NCBI GenBank assembly: GCA_014584295.1
Contig: JACTNC010000053.1
Location: 1-64,000 of the forward strand
Length of the DNA: 64,000 nt
DNA from: Verrucomicrobiota bacterium
Lineage (GTDB): Bacteria; Verrucomicrobiota; Verrucomicrobiia; Opitutales; Opitutaceae
Direction of reading: 5' to 3'
Positions 35,209-44,834 of the stretch are shown here, in pieces. The position numbers and the translations under genes were made by a program. Position 1 is the stretch's first letter, and the number at the start of each line of letters is the position of its first letter. A model generated the notes under the pieces. The model was not told where the DNA came from and searched no databases. It worked only from the letters and a program-made list of their open reading frames with translations.

Positions 35209-36048
35209 ATGCTTGATGCTTCCAAACGCCACTTTCTCCAGGAAAAGGCGCGACATGTGCGGCGCGAAATCGTGACGATGGTCTATCAGGCCCGCTCCGG
35301 ACACATCGGCGGCAGCCTGAGTTCCACCGAGATGGTCGTGGCCCTCTACCACCACCTCATGCGACACGATCCTGGGAATCCCCAGATGGTGGAACGGGAT
35401 CGTTTTGTCCTGTCAAAGGGACATTGCTCACCGGTTCTCTATGCCGTCCTGGCGGACTGCGGCTATTTCCCTTCCAGCGATCTCAAAACCTTTCGTCGTC
35501 CCGGATCCCATTTGCAGGGGCACCCCTACCAGCCCAAAACCCCCGGATTGGATGCCTCCACGGGCACGCTGGGTCTCGGGCTTTCCACCGCCTGCGGTCT
35601 CGCGCTGGCAGCAAAGCTGCGGAATTCCTCCCACAAGGTGTTCGCCCTTTGTGGTGACGGCGAACTGCAGGAGGGTCAGATCTGGGAGGCGGCTCTTTTT
35701 GCCCACAAATACCGGCTGTCGCGACTGATCGCTTTCACCGATCGCAACCGGCTGCAGACAGACGGCTCCACGGAGTCGGTGATGCCCCTCGATCCGCTTC
35801 CCGACAAGTGGCGTGCGTTCGGCTGGAACGTGAGCGTCATCGACGGACATGATTTTGACCAGATAGACAAAGCCGTTTCCCAGGCCACCGGCCAGGACAA
35901 CCGCCCTACCATGATCATCGCAAACACGATCAAGGGTCGCGGTGTTTCCTTCATGGAAAATGTCGCGGAATGGCACGGAAACCCACCCAATGCCGAACAG
36001 TATTCCCGCGCATCCGCCGAACTCGGATCCGATGAACCCCGTGTCTGA
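35209..36048 (+). CDS. Transketolase, N-terminal (thiamine diphosphate) subunit
   Basis: The 279-residue protein has the transketolase N half: SGHIGGSLSSTEMVVALYHH, LSKGHCSPVLYAVLAD, GSHLQGHP and the ThDP motif LCGDGELQEGQIWEAALFAH with the closing Asn in TDRNRLQTDG. It pairs with the C-terminal subunit directly downstream (21 bases). A strong GGAGGT six bases before the ATG at 35209 fixes the start. Split transketolases occur in several sugar-degradation loci in addition to central metabolism. Confidence 0.93.
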   Translation: MLDASKRHFLQEKARHVRREIVTMVYQARSGHIGGSLSSTEMVVALYHHLMRHDPGNPQMVERDRFVLSKGHCSPVLYAVLADCGYFPSSDLKTFRRPGSHLQGHPYQPKTPGLDASTGTLGLGLSTACGLALAAKLRNSSHKVFALCGDGELQEGQIWEAALFAHKYRLSRLIAFTDRNRLQTDGSTESVMPLDPLPDKWRAFGWNVSVIDGHDFDQIDKAVSQATGQDNRPTMIIANTIKGRGVSFMENVAEWHGNPPNAEQYSRASAELGSDEPRV

Positions 36049-36069
36049 AGATTCCTAGCCTCCATCGCC

Positions 36070-37017
36070 ATGCCATCGCGACAACAGACCCGTAAGGGAT
36101 ATGCCGACGCCCTCATTGAACTCGGCAGGACAAGGCCCGATATCGTCGTGCTCGACGCTGATGTCGCCAAGGCCACCAAGACCTGCGACTTTGAACGCCA
36201 CCACCCCAGTCGATTCTTCAATTGCGGCGCCCAGGAGCAGAATCTGCTCTGCGTCGCTGCTGGACTGGCCCTCGAGGGATTCATTCCATTCGCCACCACG
36301 TTTGCCATTTTTGCGACCACTCGCGCCGCCGATCAGCTCCGCAACTCGATCGCCTACCCAAAACTCAATGTCAAGGTCGTCGGCACGCACGGCGGCATCA
36401 GCACGGGAGGGGATGGCGCATCTCACCAGGCATGCGAAGATATCGCCATGGTACGCGCACTTCCCAACATGACGGTGCTCGTTCCTGGCGACTACGAGGA
36501 GGCCCGCCAGGCAACCCTGGCCGCCGCACTATATGTCGGACCGGTCTATTTGAGGCTCGGGCGCGACTCCTACCCCATCGTGCCTGAACTCCACGAGGGC
36601 TTTGAAATCGGCAGGGCCAAGTGCCTGCGCAAAGGCAACGACCTCACAATCTGCACCACGGGCATCATGGCAAGCGAGGGACTTGTCGCGGCGGTCGAAC
36701 TTGAACGCCATGGCTACCAGGCGCGCGTGCTGCATTTCCCGACGATCAAACCCCTCGACACCGATGCCCTGCTTCTCGCCGCTCGCGAAACACGGGCCTT
36801 TGTCACTGCCGAGGAACATTCCATCATCGGCGGCCTTGGTGAGGCGGTCGCCGGATTTCTTTCGGAAAATCATCCGGCCCCCCTTCGCCGCGTGGGAGTG
36901 CGAGATGTCTTTGGCCAGTCGGGGCATGGAAATGAACTGCTCGACCTCTACGGTCTGAGGGCAGGTGACATTGTCGCCCAGGCGCTCTCCCTGCTGCAAT
37001 CCCGTGCCGTCGCATGA
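36070..37017 (+). CDS. Transketolase, C-terminal subunit
   Basis: The 315-residue protein covers the pyrimidine-binding and C-terminal transketolase domains. Catalytic Glu56 lies in NCGAQEQNLLCVAAGLALEG, with FAIFATTRAADQLRNSI, GTHGGISTGGDGASHQACED, and a C-terminal domain with TTGIMASEGLVAAVELE and ITAEEHSI-type FVTAEEHSIIGGLGEAVA. With the N-terminal partner it would form the heterotetramer that moves two-carbon units between sugars. It overlaps the next gene by four bases. Confidence 0.93.
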   Translation: MPSRQQTRKGYADALIELGRTRPDIVVLDADVAKATKTCDFERHHPSRFFNCGAQEQNLLCVAAGLALEGFIPFATTFAIFATTRAADQLRNSIAYPKLNVKVVGTHGGISTGGDGASHQACEDIAMVRALPNMTVLVPGDYEEARQATLAAALYVGPVYLRLGRDSYPIVPELHEGFEIGRAKCLRKGNDLTICTTGIMASEGLVAAVELERHGYQARVLHFPTIKPLDTDALLLAARETRAFVTAEEHSIIGGLGEAVAGFLSENHPAPLRRVGVRDVFGQSGHGNELLDLYGLRAGDIVAQALSLLQSRAVA

Positions 37018-38120
37018 TCCCTTTCACACAGGTTCCGCAGGACTTTCGGCGCAATCGCTGGGCTCTTACGAGAGTCCTGCCCTGGCTCATCTTCCCTTGG
37101 GCCGCTCTTTCTGGCGCCCCCTCGCAGGGCGAGTCCACCGAGGCCATTGATGTCTGGTATGGCGATCGCCAGCGCATCGGTCACCTGGGCGTCGCACAGG
37201 AGGATTTCAATCTGCTCGGCCACATCGACTCCTGGCGCGAGCTTGACAGCCTGGTCTGGTCGCTCAACGAGCGGGCTCTTGTCCCGCTGAACTTTCGTGC
37301 CTACCGCCGCCTCGCAGCGGAGGGCGATTTCAATGCTGACATCCCGATCGGCCGCCTGCGCATGGGAGAAAATTCCCTGAAACTCATCGCACGCTGGTGG
37401 GACGGTCGCACCGCCTCCCGCACGGTCACTATCAAACGCGAGCAGGGGTCAACAGCCCTTCCTCGCTTCATCCGCTGGGCATCCTTTTCGAATCCGCAGG
37501 ATGCAGGACAGGTTGTCGACGGCCTCTGGCGCATCACTCCAGACGGACTGCGCACCGCAATCTCGGGCTACGATCGCATCTTCCTCATCGGCGAAACCCA
37601 CTGGCGTGACTACGAGGTGCGCACCTCCATCCAGGTTCATGAGGCGCCAGATTTGGCCCAGGGCCCAGGTGTGGGGCTGATTGCGCGTTTTACAGGACAC
37701 GTGGTCGGCGGTCCAAAATATTTCCCATCAGGGCAGCCCAAATGGGGATACCAACCCTTCGGTACCATCGCCTGGTTGAGATGGACCAATCAAACTCCGT
37801 TATCGTCCCCTCAGGCCCAGTATTTTCCGGGCAGCGAAGGACGCCCCACGGACCTCAAGGAAGTGCCCTTTCTTGTGGGCACGCGCTATGCCGTGCGTCT
37901 GACCTGCAAGACTCTTCCGGATGACGCCGAAGGCCGGGGCGTGACACATTACCGCTTCAAGATCTGGCCACAGGATAGCGCTGAACCCGAGGCATGGACA
38001 TGGGAACGCACCCAGGCGAGCGCGACCGCCCTGCGCAAAGGCGGAGTCGCGCTGCTGGCTCACAAGATCGATGTCACCTTTGGCGATGTTACTGTGATGC
38101 CGCTCATCCCGGCCCCCTGA
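37014..38120 (+). CDS. Secreted protein of unknown function
   Basis: The 368-residue protein has an N-terminal hydrophobic segment (RVLPWLIFPWAALSGAPS) suited to export. The remainder is beta-rich and Trp-rich: IDVWYGDRQRIGHLGVAQED, a middle segment with WRDYEVRTSIQVHEAPDL, and FKIWPQDSAEPEAWTW. The second half resembles concanavalin/LamG-type (3-keto-disaccharide or DUF1080-like) folds, which is tentative. It is translationally coupled to the transketolase C subunit, an unusual partner for a secreted protein. Confidence 0.75.
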   Translation: MIPFTQVPQDFRRNRWALTRVLPWLIFPWAALSGAPSQGESTEAIDVWYGDRQRIGHLGVAQEDFNLLGHIDSWRELDSLVWSLNERALVPLNFRAYRRLAAEGDFNADIPIGRLRMGENSLKLIARWWDGRTASRTVTIKREQGSTALPRFIRWASFSNPQDAGQVVDGLWRITPDGLRTAISGYDRIFLIGETHWRDYEVRTSIQVHEAPDLAQGPGVGLIARFTGHVVGGPKYFPSGQPKWGYQPFGTIAWLRWTNQTPLSSPQAQYFPGSEGRPTDLKEVPFLVGTRYAVRLTCKTLPDDAEGRGVTHYRFKIWPQDSAEPEAWTWERTQASATALRKGGVALLAHKIDVTFGDVTVMPLIPAP

Positions 38121-38211
38121 GCGACAAGCCGAAAGGCTGATAAATCCGCGCAGCTTATATTTCTAACTCTTCCTATCCATTTCCGCATTCCTTCTTCACT
38201 CCCCGCCTTCC

Positions 38212-40533
38212 ATGGAATCACGAATCTCATCATCCCCGCTGTCCACTCTGCTGGTCATCTGTGGACTGGCTGCCGCTTCATCTTCCATGGCGGCAACCCA
38301 TCCCTCCTTCTGGCGCCGGATTGACAGTTCCTCCACCGGCGTGCTTCCCGCGCCCGCGGCCACCCTGGTTGAACCCACGGCCGCCCGCGTGCTCGATGTC
38401 GATGGTGATGGCGACAACGACTTCATCATCGCCGGACGCAAGGGCCCTCCCGCGCTCACGCTTTGGCGCTACAACGCCGGTCGGTGGACCCCTGAGATCA
38501 TCGAACCGGATTCCCTCCGTATCGAGGCGGGCGGCGCAACCCATGACATCGATGGAGACGGCGATCAGGATGTCGTATTTGGCGGAGACAATTCCTCCGG
38601 GAATATCTGGTGGTGGGAAAATCCCCACCCCAAGACAGGCCGATGGACTCGGCATGTCATCAAGGCCGACAAGCCCACAAAACATCACGACATGATTTTC
38701 GGCGACTTCGACGGCGACGGTCGCGCCGAACTGGTCGCGTGGAATCAAAACGGACATCAGTTGATTCGTTTCATCATTCCGAACAATCCGAAGTCGACCT
38801 CGCCATGGCCCTTCACGACCATTTTCCGCTGGGAGGGCGCCGGCCAGCACGAGGGCCTCGCAGCGATTGACGTCGATGGCGATGGCGTCACAGACATCGT
38901 CGGCGCCGGACGCTGGTTTCGTCACGCAGGCGAAGGTCGCTTCACTGAAGAGATTGTTGACCCGGCGATGACCTTCACCCGGGCCATTGCCGGCCAATTC
39001 GTCGATGGTGGGCGCCCGGAACTTGCCTTCGGTCCCGGTGACGACGATGGCCCGCTCAAGTGGTATCAATGGGAAAACGGGCGCTGGTCTGCCCATACGC
39101 TCGATCCTCACATGATCCACAGTCACACGCTCGAGGCGGGAGACATCAATGGTGATGGGCATCTCGACATCATGACGGCCGAGATGGGTCAGTGGTCTGT
39201 CGACAGAGGAAACAACGAGCAGGCACGCGTGCTCGCCTTCTATGGCGATGGCAAAGGCAACTTCCGCAAACAAACGGTGAGCGTTGGTCAGGGCATCCAC
39301 GAAGGTCGACTTGCCGACCTGAATGGCGACGGCCGACTCGATATACTCGGCAAGCCGTACCGCCATCATGTGCCACGGCTCACCCTCTGGCTCAATCAAG
39401 GGTCTCATGCCACGCCGCTGCCTCTGGATCGTTGGAAGCGTCACCTCGTCGATGCACCCCTCACCCCGTTCGATAGCCCCTTGCCTCCTCCGCAACGTGC
39501 ACGCCGGCTGTTGATCGACGCCGCGGACATCGACGGTGATGGACTTCTGGACCTGATCACCGGCCCGGCCTGGCATCGCAACCCCGGCCGTCTGGGATCC
39601 ACGTGGGAACGTCACAACATCGGCGGCGACTTCGGCAACCTCGCGATCGCGTATGACTTCGATGGCGATGGAGACATCGATCTGCTCGGCACGACTGGTC
39701 CGTTCAAGGGTGCCCAGTTCATCCTGGCCACCAATGACGGCACCGGGCGCTTCACCTTGCGCACCGATCTTCCCGCCGGCAGCGGCGACTTCCTGCAAGG
39801 AGCGGTCGCCGCGCGACTCGGCGGACGTCAGACCTCGGCGGTCTTCTCCTGGCACCGCGGCAAACAGATCGACATGCTTTCGTATCCCACGGGGCAATCC
39901 GCCTCCCCTTGGAAACTCAGCAAACTCTCCGAGGAGTCTCTCAACGAGCAACTCACCGTCGGAGACATCGATGGCGACGCAGACCTCGACATTCTTCTCG
40001 GCACCCAATGGCTTCGCAATGACAACGACTCCTGGTCGCAACACCGCCTTGGCACGGTCGGAGATTTTGGTCCCCAAGTGAAGGCAGACCGCAGCCGTCT
40101 CGCGGACATCAATCACGATGGTCGGCTCGACGCTGTCGTTGGACTGGAAAATGGCACGGGTATTTTCTGGTTCGAGCAGCCGGAAGCGGAGCCCACCAAA
40201 CCATGGACACGGCACCTGGTGGGAGACGTCGCCGGACAGGGTTTCAGTCTCGATGTGGCTGATTTCGACGCCGACGGCGACCTCGATATCGTTGTCGGCG
40301 AGCATCGCAATCCGGACAATGTCAACCGGGTGATTCTCTTCGAAAATCTCGACGGTGCAGGCGGCAGCTGGAAGCAGCATGTCATCGACAGCGGCCCCGC
40401 CAACCAGATCGACCATCATGACGGTACACTGGCAGTCGACCTCGACGGCGATGGCGACCTCGATATCGCCAGCATCGGCTGGTACAATTCCGCCGTCTGG
40501 GTGCTCGAGAACCTCGCCCTCTCATCCCCCTGA
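38212..40533 (+). CDS. Secreted FG-GAP/VCBS repeat protein
   Basis: The 773-residue protein has a signal peptide (TLLVICGLAAASSSMAA) and about twelve calcium-binding repeats of the D.D.DG..D type, such as DVDGDGDNDFIIAG, DIDGDGDQDVVFGG and DLDGDGDLDIASIG. These build a seven-bladed propeller-like fold, as in integrin and VCBS proteins; twelve repeats suggest nearly two propellers. Each repeat ends in a hydrophobic strand. Such proteins in PVC bacteria are secreted and may bind glycans. It is flanked by two unknown secreted proteins. Confidence 0.88.
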   Translation: MESRISSSPLSTLLVICGLAAASSSMAATHPSFWRRIDSSSTGVLPAPAATLVEPTAARVLDVDGDGDNDFIIAGRKGPPALTLWRYNAGRWTPEIIEPDSLRIEAGGATHDIDGDGDQDVVFGGDNSSGNIWWWENPHPKTGRWTRHVIKADKPTKHHDMIFGDFDGDGRAELVAWNQNGHQLIRFIIPNNPKSTSPWPFTTIFRWEGAGQHEGLAAIDVDGDGVTDIVGAGRWFRHAGEGRFTEEIVDPAMTFTRAIAGQFVDGGRPELAFGPGDDDGPLKWYQWENGRWSAHTLDPHMIHSHTLEAGDINGDGHLDIMTAEMGQWSVDRGNNEQARVLAFYGDGKGNFRKQTVSVGQGIHEGRLADLNGDGRLDILGKPYRHHVPRLTLWLNQGSHATPLPLDRWKRHLVDAPLTPFDSPLPPPQRARRLLIDAADIDGDGLLDLITGPAWHRNPGRLGSTWERHNIGGDFGNLAIAYDFDGDGDIDLLGTTGPFKGAQFILATNDGTGRFTLRTDLPAGSGDFLQGAVAARLGGRQTSAVFSWHRGKQIDMLSYPTGQSASPWKLSKLSEESLNEQLTVGDIDGDADLDILLGTQWLRNDNDSWSQHRLGTVGDFGPQVKADRSRLADINHDGRLDAVVGLENGTGIFWFEQPEAEPTKPWTRHLVGDVAGQGFSLDVADFDADGDLDIVVGEHRNPDNVNRVILFENLDGAGGSWKQHVIDSGPANQIDHHDGTLAVDLDGDGDLDIASIGWYNSAVWVLENLALSSP

Positions 40534-40557
40534 CACCCCCTCGACCCCAGGCAAGTC

Positions 40558-41844
40558 ATGTCTCTCCACCATCAGTTCCGGATCCTGCTTCTGCTTACAC
40601 TTGCATCCATCGCCCTTGCCGATCCTGGACCCGGCGACACCTACCGCGAATTCACCTGGCTGCCCGAAGGCAAGGGAGCCAGGAGCCGCTGGCAGCGCAT
40701 CACGGGGCCTGAAACGAAGAATGAGCGTGCGATGCGTTTTCTTCCAAATCCCGTCAACAAAATCCTCGTGACGGATCTCGCGCAGGCTGAGCGCGCGGAA
40801 CTCCAGCTCGAACTCTTGCAATGCCACGTGGGCACGATTGGCCATGCCTTTCGGATCAACTCCGGAGATTGGACGCCCATTCCTCCCTCCGCGGCCATTC
40901 CTGGAAAACTCGGCGCATCCGATGGACCGCCGCAGCAATGGCAATCGATGCGATATCCCACCGTACCCGTGCCCATTGGCGCCCTGAAGGAGGGGGAGAA
41001 TACGTTGGAGTTCACCTGCAAACCCGGCTTTGGACTCGGAAGCAACTGGCCGCAATCCCTCGTCAATGGAGCCATCCTCCGCGTTTATTATGGCGCCGCC
41101 AAGGCTCACGCATCCGGCCGGATCACGGTTTCACCACCCCGCGATCCCGCGACCGCAGGAGTGCAGCTCTGCTTCGATCCCGACAGGGAGTCTCCGCAAA
41201 TTGACCGCGTGGACTATATCGGTCACTACCTCGGATTCGACTGGCGCGGTGAGGGCTCCTACCTCGAATGGCACTACAACTTCCGCCGTGGTGAAATTGC
41301 CCATCATCTCGGAGGTGCCGACCGGGCACCGTGGTCCGTCCATTGGGACAGCAGCTGGGTGGCGACTCAGCCAGCTCCCGTGCAGGTGATGGCGAGACTT
41401 ACCGATTCTACAGGCCTTCGGCACCTCACACTTCCGATAGCCATTGAAGACCTCAATCCCCCTCGGGGACAGCGTGTCCAGCTTATTGAACCCTTCGCCA
41501 TCCCTCCGCGCTGGCACGTGCGGGCCAATCGCAAGATGGGCTGCAAGGTGCGCTTCCCCGAGGATCTCTCCAGCCTGCGCGAGGTGCGCGTCTTCCTTTG
41601 TTCGTGGAATGGCCATGGAGCTGACACGATCAGCATCAATGAAACCGCGATCGTTGCCGACATCGGGCGGAATCACGACCTCAGTTACGATGTGCTCACC
41701 GTACCGATCGGTGCCATCAAGCCCGGCGAAAATGAGTTCCTGGTAACGAGCAAGACGAAGGAGCACGGCATCGAGGTCCAGTGGCCAGGCTTCGTGGTGC
41801 TCGCGCGTTATGCTGAGGCGGAAGCGCCGGAGAGCGAGCCCTGA
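40558..41844 (+). CDS. Secreted protein of unknown function
   Basis: The 428-residue protein has a signal peptide (FRILLLLTLASIALA) and a beta-rich body with two similar segments: PVPIGALKEGENTLEFTCKP (residues 139-158) and VPIGAIKPGENEFLVTSKTK near 395. Both read like the 'lpl..l..GeN.l.f' strands of malectin- or glycoside-hydrolase beta-sandwich domains. Trp-rich patches (LEWHYNFRRG, WSVHWDSSWV) could bind sugar. No catalytic motif is recognised. It closes the transketolase operon. Confidence 0.75.
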   Translation: MSLHHQFRILLLLTLASIALADPGPGDTYREFTWLPEGKGARSRWQRITGPETKNERAMRFLPNPVNKILVTDLAQAERAELQLELLQCHVGTIGHAFRINSGDWTPIPPSAAIPGKLGASDGPPQQWQSMRYPTVPVPIGALKEGENTLEFTCKPGFGLGSNWPQSLVNGAILRVYYGAAKAHASGRITVSPPRDPATAGVQLCFDPDRESPQIDRVDYIGHYLGFDWRGEGSYLEWHYNFRRGEIAHHLGGADRAPWSVHWDSSWVATQPAPVQVMARLTDSTGLRHLTLPIAIEDLNPPRGQRVQLIEPFAIPPRWHVRANRKMGCKVRFPEDLSSLREVRVFLCSWNGHGADTISINETAIVADIGRNHDLSYDVLTVPIGAIKPGENEFLVTSKTKEHGIEVQWPGFVVLARYAEAEAPESEP

Positions 41845-41984
41845 GCCTCCTGAGGTTTCCATTCGGGAAAGGTCAATTTCCATCCCGGTAAAAGACAGGT
41901 CTCCGCGCAACGGGTATGATGTGAGCCACTCCACCACCCTCTGACCGTTGCAAGGCACGACGTGTCTCAACCCGTTTCCCCCCC

Positions 41985-44765
41985 ATGACGCATCATCACT
42001 TCTCCCGGTTGTCAGGAATCCTGATCGCAGTTTTTCTTTCATCCGCTGCCTTCATGCAGGCCCAAACGCCTGCTGCGGCATCGGGCGACACTTCAGAGAC
42101 AATCCGGCTCAGTCCATTCAATGTCGAGGAAAGCAGTGACGTGGGCTACCTCGCTCCGAACTCCCTGGCGGGAAGCCGGCTCAACACGAATCTCGAGGAT
42201 ATCGCCGCATCCATCTCGGTCTTCACTGAGGAGTTCATTTCGGACCTGGGAGCGACCAACCTGACCGACGTTCTCGACTACGCCAATAATACCGTGCTCG
42301 AGCTCAATGATGCAACAAATGTCGCGGCGCCGAATAACAATGTGCTCGTCACCGGGTTTCAGGAGTTTCGCGTGCGGGGCCTCCCTGCCACCCGCGCACG
42401 CAATTTCTTCGAATATGAATTGCCGGCAGACACCTACAATGTGGGACGTATCGAGGATGCACGGGGCCCCAACGCAATCCTCTTCGGCATCGCCCAGGCC
42501 GGCGGCCTTATCAACACCTACACAAAACAGGCGATTCTCAACAAGAACTCCAACCAGATCACCACCCGCTTCGGTTCCCATGAATCCTACCGCGGCACCG
42601 TGGACCTCAACCGCACCCTCATCCGGGGCAAGCTGGCGCTGCGCCTGAATGCGCTCTACGATAAGTCCAAGAGTTACCGAAACTACATGTTTGATCTGGA
42701 CCGTCGGGCTCATCTGGCGGCCAAGTGGAGCATCGGTCCGAATACCTCATTTCGAGCCGAAGGTGAGATCGGCACCATCAAGGCGAACCTTGCACGTCCT
42801 TTCAACCTCACCGACGCTTCCAACAACTGGATCGCCGCCGGTCGCCCGACTCTCAGCAAGCCTGTTCCAAATAATCAGGCCCCGACCGGCACGTCGCGCC
42901 TGCCAACCGCTGCGCGCGTCACCTACATAGGCAATACGGGACAACTGTTGAATATGGCTGCCCAGATGACGACCACCGGGAGCAGTACAATCATCACCGA
43001 TCCTACGATGACGGATCGCTCTATCAATGTCGTCGGCCCGATCACTTCGCGGACCGTTGACTTCAATACCGTTTCCGCCTTTTTTGAACATCGATTCAGC
43101 AAGCGGACTGCTCTGGAAATCGGCTTCAACCACCAGTACATGAAGAACGACTCCCGCGATGCCACCGTGAGCTCAAGCAATCTGGTGGGCGACCCGAACA
43201 ACTTTCTGCCGACTGGCGCCGCAAATCCCTACGCGGGCAAACTCTACCTCGAGGCGGGATGGTTCCGCACGATCAATGAGCAGAGAAGCGATGCCACGCG
43301 CGCAACCTTCACGACGGGCTTCGATGCCGGAAAATGGGGCGACTACCGTTTTGCCGGCATGGCGGAATACCAGGACAATCATACGAAACTAGACCAACTG
43401 GGTGAATTCTGGGAGGGGGCTCCCTTCAACAGCAATCCGGTGTCGGGTGCCAACCTGGTCTACCGACGCAACTACGTGGACGAGGGCGACTGGAGTACCT
43501 ATTACGTAAACAGCGACCTTTCGGCCGGTCCGATCGTCGGCATGACGGATCCCGTCAGCAAACGCTCGCTGACTTCCACGTGGCTGACCCGCCAGAATCC
43601 TGCCGATGCGGGGAGTACGCTGCAATCCGGGATGATCGGCCTGCAGGCCAAGTACCTCAGCAATCGACTCGTCTTCAATCTTGGCTACCGGACGGATCGA
43701 ATCCAGTACATCGACCCCATTGAATTCACTGATCCCATTACGTTGTTGCCAAGCGTCGACTACAAGAACGGATTGAAGGTGGATTTTCGTGGAAACACAA
43801 AATCCGCGGGCACCGTCTTCCATGTAACAAAGTCCCTATCGATCCTCGGCAACTACTCCACCAATATCGGCTTGCCTCCGCCTCGCGCCACGATTCTCGG
43901 CGGAGTTTCCGCACCTGAGCGCGAAGGTGAAGGTAAGGACGTGGGCATTTCGCTGTCCCTGTTCGGTGGACGTGTCTTTTCCAAGCTTGTTTACTACGAG
44001 ACCGCCGGCCGAAACCAAACCGCCTCTCGACGCACACAGGCATTGGGAAGTGCAGCAGACCGAATCCTGGACGCCCTTGTAAGCCAGGGATTGATTACCC
44101 AGGCGGAGGCATCCTCTCCAGAGCGCACCACGAATGGGGCTACCACAACCATCTACGATGTCGATTCTAGTGGCTACGAATTTCAAGTTACCGCAAATGC
44201 CACCCGCAATCTGCGCTTCTTGGCCAATTTTTCGATCACCGACATCTCCGAACAGAACGTCAGCCCAGAGATCCGCGCCTATGTCGCTCATAACCTGCCG
44301 TTCTGGCAGAGCTTCAATCCGGAAATCCTGACCAGCAATGGCGTCCCCATTTCCAGCGAGATTGACATCATCACAGACACGCTGGCAGAAAATATTGCGC
44401 TCGAGGGCCTTACTGGCTTTGGCAATCGGAAATACAAGGCCAATGTTTTTGCGCGATACGGTTTCAGCGACGGTTTCCTAAAAGGGCTCTCCATAGGCCT
44501 TGGCTATCGTTACCAAAGTAAGAACGTAGTGGGAGTCACGGGCAGCACGCTCGTCTACGGCAATGCCTTCTGGCGGGCGGATGCGATGCTGGGATACGAC
44601 ATGCATGGCTTCCGTAAGGGCCACAAACTCCGCCTTCAGCTCAACATCCGCAATCTGTTCGACGACACGGATCCTCTCATTCTCCGATATCAAGGTACCG
44701 GCATCCGCCGCTACAAGCTCATGGACCCGCGCGAGTGGACGTTGTCAGCCAACTACATCTTTTGA
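41985..44765 (+). CDS. TonB-dependent receptor, Opitutaceae type
   Basis: The 926-residue protein has a signal peptide (GILIAVFLSSAAFMQAQ), a short TonB-box-like stretch (TIRLSPFNVEESSDVGYLA) and a plug (SLAGSRLNTNLEDIAASIS, VRGLPATRARNFFEYELPAD, GPNAILFGIAQAGGLI). The long barrel ends with LSANYIF, a terminal aromatic residue. The 'SPF.V....D.GY.A..SLAG.RL' opening is typical of the large receptor family of Opitutaceae. In this island it is the likely importer of the glycan or sugar across the outer membrane. Confidence 0.92.
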   Translation: MTHHHFSRLSGILIAVFLSSAAFMQAQTPAAASGDTSETIRLSPFNVEESSDVGYLAPNSLAGSRLNTNLEDIAASISVFTEEFISDLGATNLTDVLDYANNTVLELNDATNVAAPNNNVLVTGFQEFRVRGLPATRARNFFEYELPADTYNVGRIEDARGPNAILFGIAQAGGLINTYTKQAILNKNSNQITTRFGSHESYRGTVDLNRTLIRGKLALRLNALYDKSKSYRNYMFDLDRRAHLAAKWSIGPNTSFRAEGEIGTIKANLARPFNLTDASNNWIAAGRPTLSKPVPNNQAPTGTSRLPTAARVTYIGNTGQLLNMAAQMTTTGSSTIITDPTMTDRSINVVGPITSRTVDFNTVSAFFEHRFSKRTALEIGFNHQYMKNDSRDATVSSSNLVGDPNNFLPTGAANPYAGKLYLEAGWFRTINEQRSDATRATFTTGFDAGKWGDYRFAGMAEYQDNHTKLDQLGEFWEGAPFNSNPVSGANLVYRRNYVDEGDWSTYYVNSDLSAGPIVGMTDPVSKRSLTSTWLTRQNPADAGSTLQSGMIGLQAKYLSNRLVFNLGYRTDRIQYIDPIEFTDPITLLPSVDYKNGLKVDFRGNTKSAGTVFHVTKSLSILGNYSTNIGLPPPRATILGGVSAPEREGEGKDVGISLSLFGGRVFSKLVYYETAGRNQTASRRTQALGSAADRILDALVSQGLITQAEASSPERTTNGATTTIYDVDSSGYEFQVTANATRNLRFLANFSITDISEQNVSPEIRAYVAHNLPFWQSFNPEILTSNGVPISSEIDIITDTLAENIALEGLTGFGNRKYKANVFARYGFSDGFLKGLSIGLGYRYQSKNVVGVTGSTLVYGNAFWRADAMLGYDMHGFRKGHKLRLQLNIRNLFDDTDPLILRYQGTGIRRYKLMDPREWTLSANYIF

Positions 44766-44834
44766 GAACAGCGATGCTTCGGCTCGAGCATGATTGAGGG
44801 ATCAGCACACGCCGCCCAGCAGGAATCGTAGCGA

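Noticed and set aside
38278..40419. 713-codon open frame antisense to the FG-GAP gene
   Set aside because: It is produced by the repeated GACGGCGATGGC-type codons of the FG-GAP motif read backwards; the + strand protein has a signal peptide and clear calcium repeats.
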